From: Arsenicitalea aurantiaca
GTDB taxonomy: Bacteria > Pseudomonadota > Alphaproteobacteria > Rhizobiales > Devosiaceae
Direction of reading: 5' to 3'
Assembly: GCF_003994485.1 (NCBI RefSeq)
Contig: NZ_RZNJ01000001.1
Location: 375,765-439,764, forward strand
Length of the DNA: 64,000 nt
Positions 27,884-36,214 of this stretch are shown here, piece after piece. The notes under the pieces are model-generated. The model saw only the letters and a list, made by a program, of their open reading frames with translations, ran no database searches and had not been told where the DNA came from. Each line of letters begins with the position of its first letter. Within the stretch, counting starts at the first letter, position 1. A program made the translations under genes and the position numbers.

Positions 27884-28909
27884 ATGACGCATTTTCTGAA
27901 GGCCCGGAGCGGGCCGCCACGCCGCCTTGCGGGGATCGGGCTTGCCGCACTCCTTGGCTCCACGCTGATTTCGGCCCCCGCCTTCGCGCAGTCGCTGACG
28001 CTGCGCTTTGCGATGATCACGGCCGAGACCTTCCCCTATATGGATGGCGCGAACCGGTTCAAGGAACTGGTCGAGGAGCGTTCGGGCGGCGAGATCGAAG
28101 TGCTGCTCTATCCCGGCGCGCAGCTGGGCAATGAGCGCGAGATCAACGAGGCGATCCTCGAGGGCTCGGTGCAGATCGGGATCGGGGCGGGCGCGATGGC
28201 GAACCTCGCGCCGATCTACAACATCGTGCAGGTGCCGTTCCTGATCCGTGGGCAGACGCATATGGAAGCGATCGCGCTCGGGGAGATCGGCGAGGAGCTG
28301 GCCCGCCGCATCGAGGAGCAGGCCGGCTTCCGGACGCTCGCCTGGTTCAGCACGGGTGACAGCCCGATCGAGACGGTGGACGTGCCGGTTTCGACCCCGG
28401 CGGACTTGCAGGGGCTGCGCATCCGCGTGATCGAGAGCCCGGTGCTGCTCGACGCGATGCGGGCGCTGGGCGCCAACCCCACCCCGACCGCCTATACCGA
28501 GGTCTATACGGGCCTGCAGCAGGGCGTTATCGAGGGCGCGCATCTCGACGTGCTGTCGGTCGACACGCTCAACATCGGCGAGGTCATCAACTACATGACC
28601 GACTGGGAGCAGATGACGTTCGTCTCCGAACCGCGCCCGGTGATCATGAGCGCGGAATTCTTCGACGGGCTCGACGAGGAGACGCAGACGATCATCTCCG
28701 AGGCGATGATCGAGGCGGCCGCCTATGAGCGCGAAGTGGTGGCCGGGCGCATGTCCGAGATCCGCGACAAGCTCGTCGCGCAGGGGATCACCATCACCGA
28801 TGTCGATGCGGACGCCTTCATCGAACTGGTCAAACCGGTATGGTACAGCTATGCCGAACAGATCGGGGCGACCGATCTGCTCGAGCAGATCATTGCAGCG
28901 ACCCCCTGA
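27884..28909 (+). CDS. TRAP transporter substrate-binding protein (DctP family)
   Basis: The 341-residue periplasmic binding protein of the second TRAP system. A long signal peptide (MTHFLKARSGPPRRLAGIGL and on) is cleaved near SAPAFAQ, about residue 35. The ligand arginine lies in LQGLRIRVIESP near 190, followed by YTEVYTGLQQGVIEGA. GAGGG precedes the ATG at 27884. It is followed after 9 bp by the small permease, without the hairpin seen in other cassettes. Confidence 0.96.
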   Translation: MTHFLKARSGPPRRLAGIGLAALLGSTLISAPAFAQSLTLRFAMITAETFPYMDGANRFKELVEERSGGEIEVLLYPGAQLGNEREINEAILEGSVQIGIGAGAMANLAPIYNIVQVPFLIRGQTHMEAIALGEIGEELARRIEEQAGFRTLAWFSTGDSPIETVDVPVSTPADLQGLRIRVIESPVLLDAMRALGANPTPTAYTEVYTGLQQGVIEGAHLDVLSVDTLNIGEVINYMTDWEQMTFVSEPRPVIMSAEFFDGLDEETQTIISEAMIEAAAYEREVVAGRMSEIRDKLVAQGITITDVDADAFIELVKPVWYSYAEQIGATDLLEQIIAATP

Positions 28910-28918
28910 GGGCAGGCC

Positions 28919-29413
28919 ATGACGCATTTGCGCCGGATCGGCGATCTCCTGGAACGGGCCGGCATCGGACTTGCCGGCACGCTGCTGGCTGTCGCGCTCG
29001 GCTCGATCTCGGCGCAGATCTTCTTTCGCTACGTCCTGGGCAACAGCCTGTCCTTCGCCGAGGAGCTGGCGCGCTATGCGCTGATCTGGAGCGCGATGGT
29101 GGGCGGCGCGGTCGCCTACCGGCAGGGCGCGCATGTGGCCATGACCATGGCGGTCGAGCGGTTCCCGGGCCCGATCGCCCTGATCGTCGGCAAGGCGGTG
29201 CATCTCTTCGTGGCCGCGTTCGCGGGGCTGCTCGCCTATCAGGGCTGGGCGATCGCGATGCGCAATTTCGCGCGCCAGCAATTGTCCCCGGCGCTGCAGA
29301 TCGAGATCGGCTGGATCTACCTCGCGATCCCGGTGGGCGGGGCGCTGCTGCTGCTCGCGGCGATCGAGGCACTGTTCGTCTCGCGGACGGGCGAGCAGGT
29401 CTCGGCGCTCTGA
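28919..29413 (+). CDS. TRAP transporter small permease (DctQ family)
   Basis: A 164-residue four-helix subunit. The segment AQIFFRYVLGNSLSFAEELARY holds the conserved F-R-Y-V-x-G and x-E-E-x-x-R-Y pattern. A Shine-Dalgarno AGGGCAGG stands just before the ATG. It lies between the binding protein and the large permease of the LysR-linked TRAP operon. Confidence 0.94.
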   Translation: MTHLRRIGDLLERAGIGLAGTLLAVALGSISAQIFFRYVLGNSLSFAEELARYALIWSAMVGGAVAYRQGAHVAMTMAVERFPGPIALIVGKAVHLFVAAFAGLLAYQGWAIAMRNFARQQLSPALQIEIGWIYLAIPVGGALLLLAAIEALFVSRTGEQVSAL

Positions 29414-29455
29414 TGGCCGCGGGCCGGCCCGGTATCGGGCACTGAAGGGTTTGTG

Positions 29456-30754
29456 ATGACACTCCTGGGCAGCCTCTTTTTCGGATTACTGGTCTTCGGG
29501 GTGCCGGTGGCCTTCGTGCTCGGGGGCGCGGCGACGCTCTATATCGTGCTCGTGGGAGGCGTGCCGCTTTCGACCGTGCCGCAGCGGATCTTTGCGGGGC
29601 TCGACCAGTTCGTGCTGATGAGCATCCCGTTCTTCATCCTCGCGGGCTTTCTGATGAACGAGGCGCAGCTGACCGGGCGGCTCGTGCAGTTCGCCAACTA
29701 CATGGTCGGGCGCTGGCGGGCGGGGCTGGCGCAGGTCAATGTGGTGACCAGCCTCTTTTTCGGCGGGATCACGGGGGCTGCGACCGCGGACGTCGCGGCG
29801 ATCGGCCCGATCATGATCCCGGCCATGGTCAAGCAGGGCTATTCGCGCGAGAACGCGACGGCGGTGACGGTGGCAAGCTCGATCGTGGGTCCGCTGCTGC
29901 CGCCCAGCATTCCGATGCTGGTCTACGGGATTTCCTCGGGCGCCTCGATCGGCTCGCTGTTCCTGGCCGGGGTGACGCCGGGGCTCGTCGCGGGCTTCGC
30001 GATGCTGGCGCTCAACCGCTATCTCTTCCGGCACATGGCGCCCACCGCCGTGCCGCTCGAAGGGGCGGGCAGCTCGATGGCGCGGATCACCGGGTTCTTT
30101 GCCAGCCTCAGGATCGCGCTCGTTGCGCTCGCCATGCCGCTGATCATCGTCGGCGGGGTGGTGGGCGGGGTGTTCACCCCCACCGAATCCTCGGTTGCGG
30201 CCGTCCTCTATGCGGGGATCGTGGGGCTCGCCATGCGCACCATGGGCCTGCGCGTGGTGGCCAGGATGATCGGGCTCACCGCCATCCTCTCGGCGACCAT
30301 CATGCTGATCGTCGCGGGGGCGAACCTGCTGGGCTGGGTGCTGGCCTTCGAGCGCGTGCCGCAGGCGATCGCCGAGATGTTCCTGTCGCTGACCGACAAT
30401 CGGTGGGTCTTCCTCCTGATGGTGATGGCGATCCTCCTCGTCGTGGGGCTCTTTCTCGAAACCTCGGGCGCGATCATCATCCTGACCCCGGTGCTGCTGC
30501 CCTCGGCGCTCGCCTACGGGTTCGATCCCATCCATTTCGGCGTGGTGATCGTGTTCGGGCTCGTCATCGGGCTGATCACGCCGCCCGTGGGGCTCTGCCT
30601 TTTCGTCGGATGCAGCGTGGGGGGCGTGCAATTGCACAGGCTTGCGCGCGCGGTGACGCCCTACATGGTGCTGCTCATCGTCGTCTACGCCTTCTTCGCT
30701 TTCGTTCCGCAGGCCTCGACCTGGTTGCCGAGCCTGCTCAATCCCATCGGCTGA
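29456..30754 (+). CDS. TRAP transporter large permease (DctM family)
   Basis: A 432-residue DctM-type permease with about 12 membrane helices. Recognisable segments are IPFFILAGFLMNEAQLTGRL near residue 57, GAATADVAAIGPIMIPAM near 105, the LPPSIPMLVYG loop and GLITPPVGLCLFVGC near 375. ATG 29456 is chosen because GAAGGG lies at ideal distance; a GTG directly before it (29453) is also possible. Confidence 0.96.
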   Translation: MTLLGSLFFGLLVFGVPVAFVLGGAATLYIVLVGGVPLSTVPQRIFAGLDQFVLMSIPFFILAGFLMNEAQLTGRLVQFANYMVGRWRAGLAQVNVVTSLFFGGITGAATADVAAIGPIMIPAMVKQGYSRENATAVTVASSIVGPLLPPSIPMLVYGISSGASIGSLFLAGVTPGLVAGFAMLALNRYLFRHMAPTAVPLEGAGSSMARITGFFASLRIALVALAMPLIIVGGVVGGVFTPTESSVAAVLYAGIVGLAMRTMGLRVVARMIGLTAILSATIMLIVAGANLLGWVLAFERVPQAIAEMFLSLTDNRWVFLLMVMAILLVVGLFLETSGAIIILTPVLLPSALAYGFDPIHFGVVIVFGLVIGLITPPVGLCLFVGCSVGGVQLHRLARAVTPYMVLLIVVYAFFAFVPQASTWLPSLLNPIG

Positions 30755-30775
30755 CGCCGGAAAGGACCCTGTCCC

Positions 30776-31096
30776 GTGATCTACGAACTGCGCATCTACG
30801 ACATCATCCCCAACCGGCGCGGCGCGCTCTACGACCGGTTCAAGGCCGGAGCGCTGCGGCTGCTCGCCAAGCACGGGTTCAAGCTCGTCAACATGTGGGA
30901 GCCGACGGACGGGCAGGAAAAGCTCTTCTATATCCTCGAATGGGAGGACGAGACGGCGCGTGCGCGGGGCTGGAACAGCTTCCGCTCCGATCCCGAATGG
31001 CAGGAGCTCAAGAGCACGACCGAGGCCGCAGGCCCGATGGTGACCAAGATGGAGCACTTCTTCCTGCGTGACCTGCAGCTCCTGCCGAAAGACTAA
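30776..31096 (+). CDS. NIPSNAP family protein
   Basis: A 106-residue ferredoxin-like-fold protein. MIYELRIYDIIPNRRGALYD at the N-terminus, the HGFKLVNMWEP core and the FYILEWEDETARARGWNSF segment match bacterial NIPSNAP domains, which often occur as small partner or stress-type proteins in catabolic operons without a settled reaction. It starts with GTG, preceded by AAGGA, and ends the LysR-linked TRAP operon before a strong terminator. Confidence 0.9.
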   Translation: MIYELRIYDIIPNRRGALYDRFKAGALRLLAKHGFKLVNMWEPTDGQEKLFYILEWEDETARARGWNSFRSDPEWQELKSTTEAAGPMVTKMEHFFLRDLQLLPKD

Positions 31097-31113
31097 GCGG
31101 CAGGAACGACAAA

Positions 31114-31153
31114 AGGGGGCGCGGCAAGGGTAACCCGCCGCGCCCCCTTTTTC
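31114..31153. terminator. Strong rho-independent terminator, probably bidirectional
   Basis: A GC-rich stem (GGGGGCGC at 31114-31121 pairing with 31141-31148, extended inside by GGC/GCC with a two-base bulge) is flanked by A4 on the left and T5 on the right. It lies between two convergent genes (NIPSNAP and the RidA/CnbZ-like gene), so it can end transcription from both sides. Confidence 0.85.
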
Positions 31154-31164
31154 ATGGCCGGCGC

Positions 31165-31914
31165 TCAGACCGGCAGGACGCGTTCGCGCAGCACGCGGCG
31201 GCAATCCATCTCGAATTCGAGTTCCTGCACCGGGGGCCGGTTGTGGTGGAGGGTCAGCCCCAGATGCTGGCCGATCCGCTCGATCATTGCGCCTGCGATG
31301 TGGGGGTGGATATCGTGGACGGTATAGACCTGCACGCCCGTGGTGTCGGCCCAGCCCCGGCCGAGCGCGCCGAGCCGGTCTTCCATGGCGGCGAGGACGT
31401 AGTCGACCTTGGCGGCCATGCCCGCTTCGCTCAGATCTCCGCGGGCGATGGCGTGGTCGAGATAATTGCCCATGCCCTCGGGCACCTCGGCGCTGCCCGC
31501 GATGACGAAGGTGCGCTCATCGGTCTGGCTCGGGCGGGCGAAGCAGAAGGCATGGAAGGAGGGTTCTGCGGGCGGCAGGACTGCAGGGCAGACATTGGAG
31601 CGGGCGACGGGATTGTCCGCGCCGGCCATGAGCCCGAGCCGTTTCAGCCCGTCGACATAGAGCGTGTTGAAGGCGGCAAACCCATCTTCGGTGAAGGGGG
31701 CCGGCGAGCGGAGTTCGCACGCGCAGAAGGCGGTGCCGGGCACGCCTTCATCGGCAAGGACGCGCTCGATCAGCCCAAAGCCGGCTTCGAGCGCCACCGG
31801 ACGCGAGAAGCGCACGCGCTCGATTTCGAAGCCGGGCAGGGCTTCGACCCCGGCCGAATACTGAAACACGCCCGGAATGAACCGATATCCGCCCTGCCTG
31901 AATTCGGCGACCAT
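31165..31914 (-). CDS. RidA/CnbZ-like protein of uncertain function
   Basis: A 249-residue cytoplasmic protein. Its layout (GVFQYSAGVEALPGFEIERV start, ARSNVCPAVLPPAEPSFHAF in the middle, TTGVQVYTVHDIHPHIAGAM at the end) recalls the 2-amino-5-chloromuconate deaminase (CnbZ) branch of the RidA/YjgF fold. Those proteins hydrolyse enamine or imine bonds. The assignment is from overall pattern only. GAGG and AAGGGA precede the ATG at 31914. It is convergent with the TRAP-NIPSNAP operon, and a deaminase of enamines would suit a neighbouring PLP lyase, but linkage is not shown. Confidence 0.55.
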   Translation of the reverse strand: MVAEFRQGGYRFIPGVFQYSAGVEALPGFEIERVRFSRPVALEAGFGLIERVLADEGVPGTAFCACELRSPAPFTEDGFAAFNTLYVDGLKRLGLMAGADNPVARSNVCPAVLPPAEPSFHAFCFARPSQTDERTFVIAGSAEVPEGMGNYLDHAIARGDLSEAGMAAKVDYVLAAMEDRLGALGRGWADTTGVQVYTVHDIHPHIAGAMIERIGQHLGLTLHHNRPPVQELEFEMDCRRVLRERVLPV

Positions 31915-32093
31915 TGTCCCTTACCTCTTCTTGTGGCCTCTCTACCGGCCCGGGCAATCCCGGGGCGGTCGTTTTCCGGAGCAAGCATGGTGAGTTGGAG
32001 TGTTTCGATAAAGCGCCGATTTTCGAATGAGGTGTTGCCCAAAAGTGGGCGGCAGGCTCGACGGCCGGTCCGATCGCGGGCCATAAGGCAAGG

Positions 32094-32459
32094 ATGATCC
32101 GCAAGCGCCTCCTGCAGCTTTCCCTGCTGCTCGTCCTCATCATCATCGTGGTGTCGCTCATTCCCGGCGGCGCGCGGCCGCAGACGCCGCTGCGGGCGGT
32201 GCACGAGCATCTGCTCGCCTATGGCGCGGTGGCGTTCTGGTTCGCGCTGCTGCTCAAGGGCATGGGCGCGCGGGTGGCGCTAATTGCCGGGCTTTCGGCG
32301 CTCGCGGGCGTGCTCGAACTGGTGCAGCTCGTCGTTCCGGGGCGCGAGGGGCAGTGGATCGACTTTCACTACAGCACAGCCGGCGCCGTGCTCGGCGGCC
32401 TTGGCGGCGCCCTCCTCGCCGAACTCGCCCGCCGCGTCAGCCGCAGCTTGCGGCGGTGA
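32094..32459 (+). CDS. VanZ-like membrane protein
   Basis: A 121-residue protein with about four membrane helices. The VanZ-like core is seen in GVLELVQLVVPGREGQWIDFHYSTAGAVLG: a glutamate and glutamine in one helix, a PGR turn and an aspartate before the last helix. Family members are linked with teicoplanin resistance or phosphotransfer in Gram-positives, but in alphaproteobacteria the role is unknown. It appears to be a single gene. Confidence 0.85.
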   Translation: MIRKRLLQLSLLLVLIIIVVSLIPGGARPQTPLRAVHEHLLAYGAVAFWFALLLKGMGARVALIAGLSALAGVLELVQLVVPGREGQWIDFHYSTAGAVLGGLGGALLAELARRVSRSLRR

Positions 32460-32490
32460 TCGCCCGGGGGGCCGCCCGGGCCATGGACGA

Positions 32491-33069
32491 TCAGCGCCCG
32501 AGAAGGGTTTCGGCGATGCGGGCGAGGCAGGCTTCGTAGGCCGTGAGGTCGGTGAGGCGGGCCTTGGGCGGCGCTTCGTGGCGGATGACGAAGCCGCCGC
32601 TCCTTGCGATGCCGCCATCGATCATCAGATTGTCGATCATCTCGTGGTTCTCGATCATCAGCCCGTCCGGGCCGACGAGCCGGCCGGTCTCGGCGGTCCG
32701 CGTGTCGCCGCCATAATGGTCCTCGGCGACGCGGGTGGCGTAGGGGCGGGCGGTGTTGGTGTAGCCGAAGGCCTTGGCGCCGCGCGCGACCATGTAGCCG
32801 AGCTCGTAGACCGTGCCCGGATCGGCGCTGACACCGCGGAAGGGGGTGAGGTTGGCGATGACGATGTCGGAGGCGTCCATCAGCTCTTCATTGTGGCGAC
32901 TGATCATGGTGCCGAAGGTGAATTTGTCGCCGCCCTCATACTTCAGGAAATCGCCCTGACGCGCGCTCGGCTCCATGCCGTATTGCCGGCAGAGCGCGCG
33001 CTTTCTTTCGACCTGCGCGAAGCCCTCGGGCAGGAAGACCTCGGGGCCGGCGATGTAGACGCGGATCAT
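32491..33069 (-). CDS. Nucleoside 2-deoxyribosyltransferase
   Basis: A 192-residue enzyme of the NDT family, which moves deoxyribose between bases or hydrolyses the N-glycosidic bond. The start MIRVYIAGPEVFLP, the DIVIANLTPFRGVSADPG segment near residue 70 and the catalytic glutamate in GTVYELGYMVARG near 88 are characteristic. The ATGA overlap with the nucleoside hydrolase gene ties them into one operon. Together with the hydrolase and ribokinase it points to nucleoside salvage or catabolism. Confidence 0.93.
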   Translation of the reverse strand: MIRVYIAGPEVFLPEGFAQVERKRALCRQYGMEPSARQGDFLKYEGGDKFTFGTMISRHNEELMDASDIVIANLTPFRGVSADPGTVYELGYMVARGAKAFGYTNTARPYATRVAEDHYGGDTRTAETGRLVGPDGLMIENHEMIDNLMIDGGIARSGGFVIRHEAPPKARLTDLTAYEACLARIAETLLGR

Positions 33070-33986
33070 GAGGCCGCTCCCGCGAGCGTGTCATGGAAGC
33101 GGGTGAGAAAGCCCTCGATGTCGACCTGGTCGATGACGAGGGCATTGGGTTCGCGCTTGTTGCCCCAGTAATCGATGATGGTGCGGCCGCGCGAGGGGCC
33201 TTCGGAGCAGTCGATCGTGACATTGCACTGCCGGCCCGAAAAGAGTTCGGGCCAGAGGCAGTAGCCGACCGCGCACATGTCGTGCATGGGCCGGCCCTTG
33301 CCGGCAAAGCGCGGATGGGCGACGGGGAGCGCCAGGAGCGGGGCGAGGAAATCGGCGCCCGGCGTGCCGATCTTCGCAACGCGCTCGGCGAGCGCGGTGT
33401 CGACGAGCACGGTCGACGTAGTGTCGAGCGGCAGGACGACGCGCTCGAAATCGGCCTCGAAGACGACCCGCGCGGCATGGGGGTCGGCATAGATGTTGTA
33501 TTCGGCGGCGGGCGTGGTGTTGCCGAGCCCGATGGCGCCGCCCATGAGGACGAGGCGCTCGACCTTCAGTGCCAGCTCGGGCGCCTTGACGAGAACGACG
33601 GCAAGATTGGTCAGCGGGCCGACAAAGCAGAGCGTGACGCTGCGCTCGGGCGCGTCAGAAAGCGTGCGGATGAGGAAGTCGACCGCGTGCTCCTTTTCGA
33701 GCGGGGTCTCGACGGCCTCGAAGCGCACCCCGGCAATGCCGGTGTCGCCATGAATGTGCTTGGCGTGCACGTGCGGCACGGCGAGCGGGCGTGGGCAGCC
33801 GGCATAGACCGGGACCCGGCGCGGGGCGCGATCGAGGATGCCGCGGGTGTTCCACTGGGTCTGGTGCAGTTCGACATTGCCCGCGACGGTGGTGATGCCG
33901 GCGACCTCGATGCCCGGGGCCGAGAGCAGCAGCATGATGGCCACCGCATCGTCGAGGCCGGGGTCGCAGTCCAGAATGATCATCAT
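33066..33986 (-). CDS. Nucleoside hydrolase (IunH/RihA family)
   Basis: A 306-residue enzyme that splits ribonucleosides into base and ribose. The N-terminal calcium-binding cluster reads DCDPGLDDAVAIML (canonical DxDPGxDD), the active-site MGGAIGLGNTTPAAEYNIYADPHAA lies near residue 160 and the catalytic histidine is in RPMHDMCAV near 240. Start at 33986 or the adjacent ATG at 33983; AAAGGA stands upstream. The released ribose is the expected substrate of the ribokinase encoded at 39961-40893 in the divergent arm. Confidence 0.95.
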   Translation of the reverse strand: MMIILDCDPGLDDAVAIMLLLSAPGIEVAGITTVAGNVELHQTQWNTRGILDRAPRRVPVYAGCPRPLAVPHVHAKHIHGDTGIAGVRFEAVETPLEKEHAVDFLIRTLSDAPERSVTLCFVGPLTNLAVVLVKAPELALKVERLVLMGGAIGLGNTTPAAEYNIYADPHAARVVFEADFERVVLPLDTTSTVLVDTALAERVAKIGTPGADFLAPLLALPVAHPRFAGKGRPMHDMCAVGYCLWPELFSGRQCNVTIDCSEGPSRGRTIIDYWGNKREPNALVIDQVDIEGFLTRFHDTLAGAAS

Positions 33987-34000
33987 GGTCCTTTCATCGC

Positions 34001-35008
34001 CTATTTCGGCGTCTTCTTGAGCTTGCGGACGGGCACGGGGCGGCGTCCGGCGGCGAGGGGTGACTTCGGCTTCGTAGCGGCGGGCTTGCTGGCGCGCGGC
34101 TTGCGCTGGCCGGGATGCTCGGGCTCGAGCCAGGGCAGCGCGAAGCTTGCGAACTGCTGCTCGATCTCGACCGAGCGCGGCGAACGGTGCGCGACGGCGC
34201 CCACCAGCCCTTCGAGGAGCGCGAGCACGCTGGCGTTCGAGGTCGAGGCGAGCTGGCGCTCGGCGCGGGCGTAGAGGACGGTCTCGGTCAGCGCCGCGAT
34301 GGGGGAAGCGGGGCCGTCGGTGATGGCGATCAGCGGCACGCCGCGATCCTTGACGAAGCGCGAGAGTTCGACCGCATCGCGGAAATAGCGGGGGAAGGCG
34401 ATGGTGATGACGAGGTCGGCCGGCCCGTAGCGAAAGAGCTGGCGGCTCGCCCCGAACGCGCCATCGGCGCTCGAGAGGCTGCGCACATTGGGCCGGTAGC
34501 GCCCGAGCCCGCTGGCGAGGAGCCCCGCCAGATGAGCCGAATTGTCGATGCCCACGACGTAGATGCGCTCGGCCCGGAGGATGAGGTCGACCGCCTCCGT
34601 GCAGGTTTCGGCGCGCAGATTCTGCCGCGTTGCCTCGAGATTGGCGAGGTCCTGGCTGATGGAGGCGGCAATGATCTCGGCGCTGGTGGACTGGCGGGAG
34701 ATCTCGTTCTTGAGCTTTTCGACCGGCGCGAAGGCCGAGGAAAAGCCGCTGATGAGCTCGGCGCGGAACTCGGCATAACCCTTGAAGCCGATGGCGCGCG
34801 CAAAGCGGTTGGCGGTGGCGACCGAAACCCCGACGCTCTGCACCGCCCCATGGATCGAGGTGCGCGCGACCTCGACCGGCTCGGCCAGCACATAGTCTGC
34901 GAACGCCCTCAGCGCCCCGCTGAACTGGGGATAGGCGCGCGATATCCGCTCGGGAATGGTGCCCGAGACGCTCCCGCTTTCGGCGGGCCGGGCATGAAGG
35001 GACGTCAT
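34001..35008 (-). CDS. MurR/RpiR family transcriptional regulator
   Basis: A 335-residue regulator with an N-terminal RpiR helix-turn-helix (about residues 20-95; SVGVSVATANRFARAIGF as recognition part) and a SIS sugar-phosphate-binding domain (about 130-265; YVVGIDNSAHLAGLLASGLG). The C-terminus has an unusual basic Lys/Pro/Ala-rich tail of about 45 residues. The start at 35008 is preferred over an upstream reading because GGAG fits it. The SIS domain suggests that ribose 5-phosphate or a similar sugar phosphate is the signal, which fits the ribokinase and nucleoside hydrolase around it. Confidence 0.92.
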   Translation of the reverse strand: MTSLHARPAESGSVSGTIPERISRAYPQFSGALRAFADYVLAEPVEVARTSIHGAVQSVGVSVATANRFARAIGFKGYAEFRAELISGFSSAFAPVEKLKNEISRQSTSAEIIAASISQDLANLEATRQNLRAETCTEAVDLILRAERIYVVGIDNSAHLAGLLASGLGRYRPNVRSLSSADGAFGASRQLFRYGPADLVITIAFPRYFRDAVELSRFVKDRGVPLIAITDGPASPIAALTETVLYARAERQLASTSNASVLALLEGLVGAVAHRSPRSVEIEQQFASFALPWLEPEHPGQRKPRASKPAATKPKSPLAAGRRPVPVRKLKKTPK

Positions 35009-35022
35009 CGACTCTTTCTCCG

Positions 35023-35050
35023 TTGATACATTTGTAACATGTGCTAGAGT
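35023..35050 (+). promoter_or_regulatory. Promoter of the NMT1-type importer operon
   Basis: TTGATA (35023-35028) and TAGAGT (35045-35050), 16 bp apart, form a reasonable sigma-70-type promoter in the divergent gap, reading towards the binding-protein gene. The start of transcription would fall at about 35057, directly on the inverted repeat described next. Confidence 0.55.
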
Positions 35051-35057
35051 TTTGTGT

Positions 35058-35073
35058 AACAGAAGTTTCTGTT
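35058..35073. promoter_or_regulatory. Candidate RpiR operator
   Basis: A perfect inverted repeat AACAGAA-GT-TTCTGTT lies 46 bp before the importer ATG and immediately after the predicted promoter. Its GAA/TTC core is like other RpiR-family sites. It lies 50 bp upstream of the RpiR gene start in the opposite direction, so one site could control both arms. Confidence 0.6.
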
Positions 35074-35118
35074 GGGGCTTTGGTGCCCGTCCGCGTGACG
35101 GGCCGGAAGGAAGGGACC

Positions 35119-36147
35119 ATGACACAAAACCTGCTGATTTCTCGCCGTCACTTCGTCGCCGGGGCCGGTGCGGCCCTCGGCATGATGCCGTTTTTCGGTT
35201 CAGGCGCCTTCGCGCAGGAGCGGACGAGCATCACCACCGCCTTCGGCTGGGTGCCGAACGTGCAGTATGCGGGCCACTGGATCGCGCTCGAGAACGGGTA
35301 TTTCGCCGAGGAGGGGATCGACGCCGAGCACCTGCCGGGCGGCCCGAACGCGCCACAATCGCTCGTGACCCTCGCAACGGGCAATGCCCAGGTTGCGCAC
35401 GGCCAGTGGCTGCCGCTGCTCGACGCGCGGGCGCGCGGCAATGATTTCGTGATGATCGGGGCGAACTTTCCGGTCAATCCGGCGGGCGTCATCTCGCTGC
35501 CGGGCCGGCCGATCCGGCAGGCAAGCGACCTCGTGGGCGCCCGGATCCTCGCGCAGGTCGAATCGGACCGCCAGATCATCGAGACGATCTTTGCGCTCAA
35601 CGGGCTCGAGGACGATTACACCTTCGTGCCGTCGGGCTTCTCGCCCGAGCCGCTGATTGCGGGCGATGGCGACGTCTACATGGCCTTCGTCACCAACCAG
35701 CCGATCACGCTCGAGCAGATGGGCATGGTTGCGGGCGAGGACTTCATCGTGACGCTGCTGGCCGACCTCGGCTATGTGCAGCCGGGCGTCATCTTCGTCA
35801 CCGAGCGGGCAACGCTCGAAAGCCGTCGCGACGAACTGGTGCGCTATCTGCGCGCGCTGCTGCGCGGCTGGCAGACCAATGCCGAGGATCCCGAATATGC
35901 GGCCCGGCTCGTCGTCGAGAAATACGGCGCAGACCTGGGGCTCGACCTCAACCAGCAGATCCGGCAGAACGAACTGCAGATCCCCTATGTCGAAGCGCCG
36001 GACGGCAAGGGCATGTTCTGGCTCGACGAGGCCATGGTGACGGGCCCGATGTACGACGTCGCCCGTGCCCAGGAGCGCGAGCTGCCCGCTTCGCTCGAGG
36101 ACATCTACGACATGAGCCTGCTCGCCGAGGCCCAGGCGAGCCTCTAA
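35119..36147 (+). CDS. ABC transporter substrate-binding protein, NMT1/THI5-like
   Basis: A 342-residue binding protein with a twin-arginine-like signal (SRRHFVAGAGAALGMMPF, cleaved near GAFAQ). The mature start TSITTAFGWVPNVQYAGHWI and FAEEGIDAEHLPGGPNAP match the NMT1/THI5 group, whose members bind pyrimidines (HMP), riboflavin, nucleobase-like rings or alkyl sulfonates. In this locus a nucleoside or nucleobase is the likeliest ligand. AAGGGACC precedes the ATG. A hairpin follows the stop. Confidence 0.92.
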   Translation: MTQNLLISRRHFVAGAGAALGMMPFFGSGAFAQERTSITTAFGWVPNVQYAGHWIALENGYFAEEGIDAEHLPGGPNAPQSLVTLATGNAQVAHGQWLPLLDARARGNDFVMIGANFPVNPAGVISLPGRPIRQASDLVGARILAQVESDRQIIETIFALNGLEDDYTFVPSGFSPEPLIAGDGDVYMAFVTNQPITLEQMGMVAGEDFIVTLLADLGYVQPGVIFVTERATLESRRDELVRYLRALLRGWQTNAEDPEYAARLVVEKYGADLGLDLNQQIRQNELQIPYVEAPDGKGMFWLDEAMVTGPMYDVARAQERELPASLEDIYDMSLLAEAQASL

Positions 36148-36155
36148 GGCCCCTC

Positions 36156-36188
36156 GACCGGGGCGTTCAAGCGCCCCGGTCTTTCCTT
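36156..36188 (+). promoter_or_regulatory. Intercistronic hairpin with T-rich tail after binding-protein gene
   Basis: A perfect 10-bp stem (arms 36156-36165 and 36172-36181, loop TTCAAG) is followed by TTTCCTTT. It lies between the binding-protein stop and the amidohydrolase Shine-Dalgarno, and probably reduces read-through so that the binding protein is made in excess. Confidence 0.7.
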
Positions 36189-36214
36189 TCGACGCAATTT
36201 TTCGAGGACCATCA

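Noticed and set aside
29486-31204. 572-codon minus-strand open frame opposite the TRAP large permease
   Set aside because: Arg/Asp/His-rich shadow of the permease; it also crosses the terminator at 31114.
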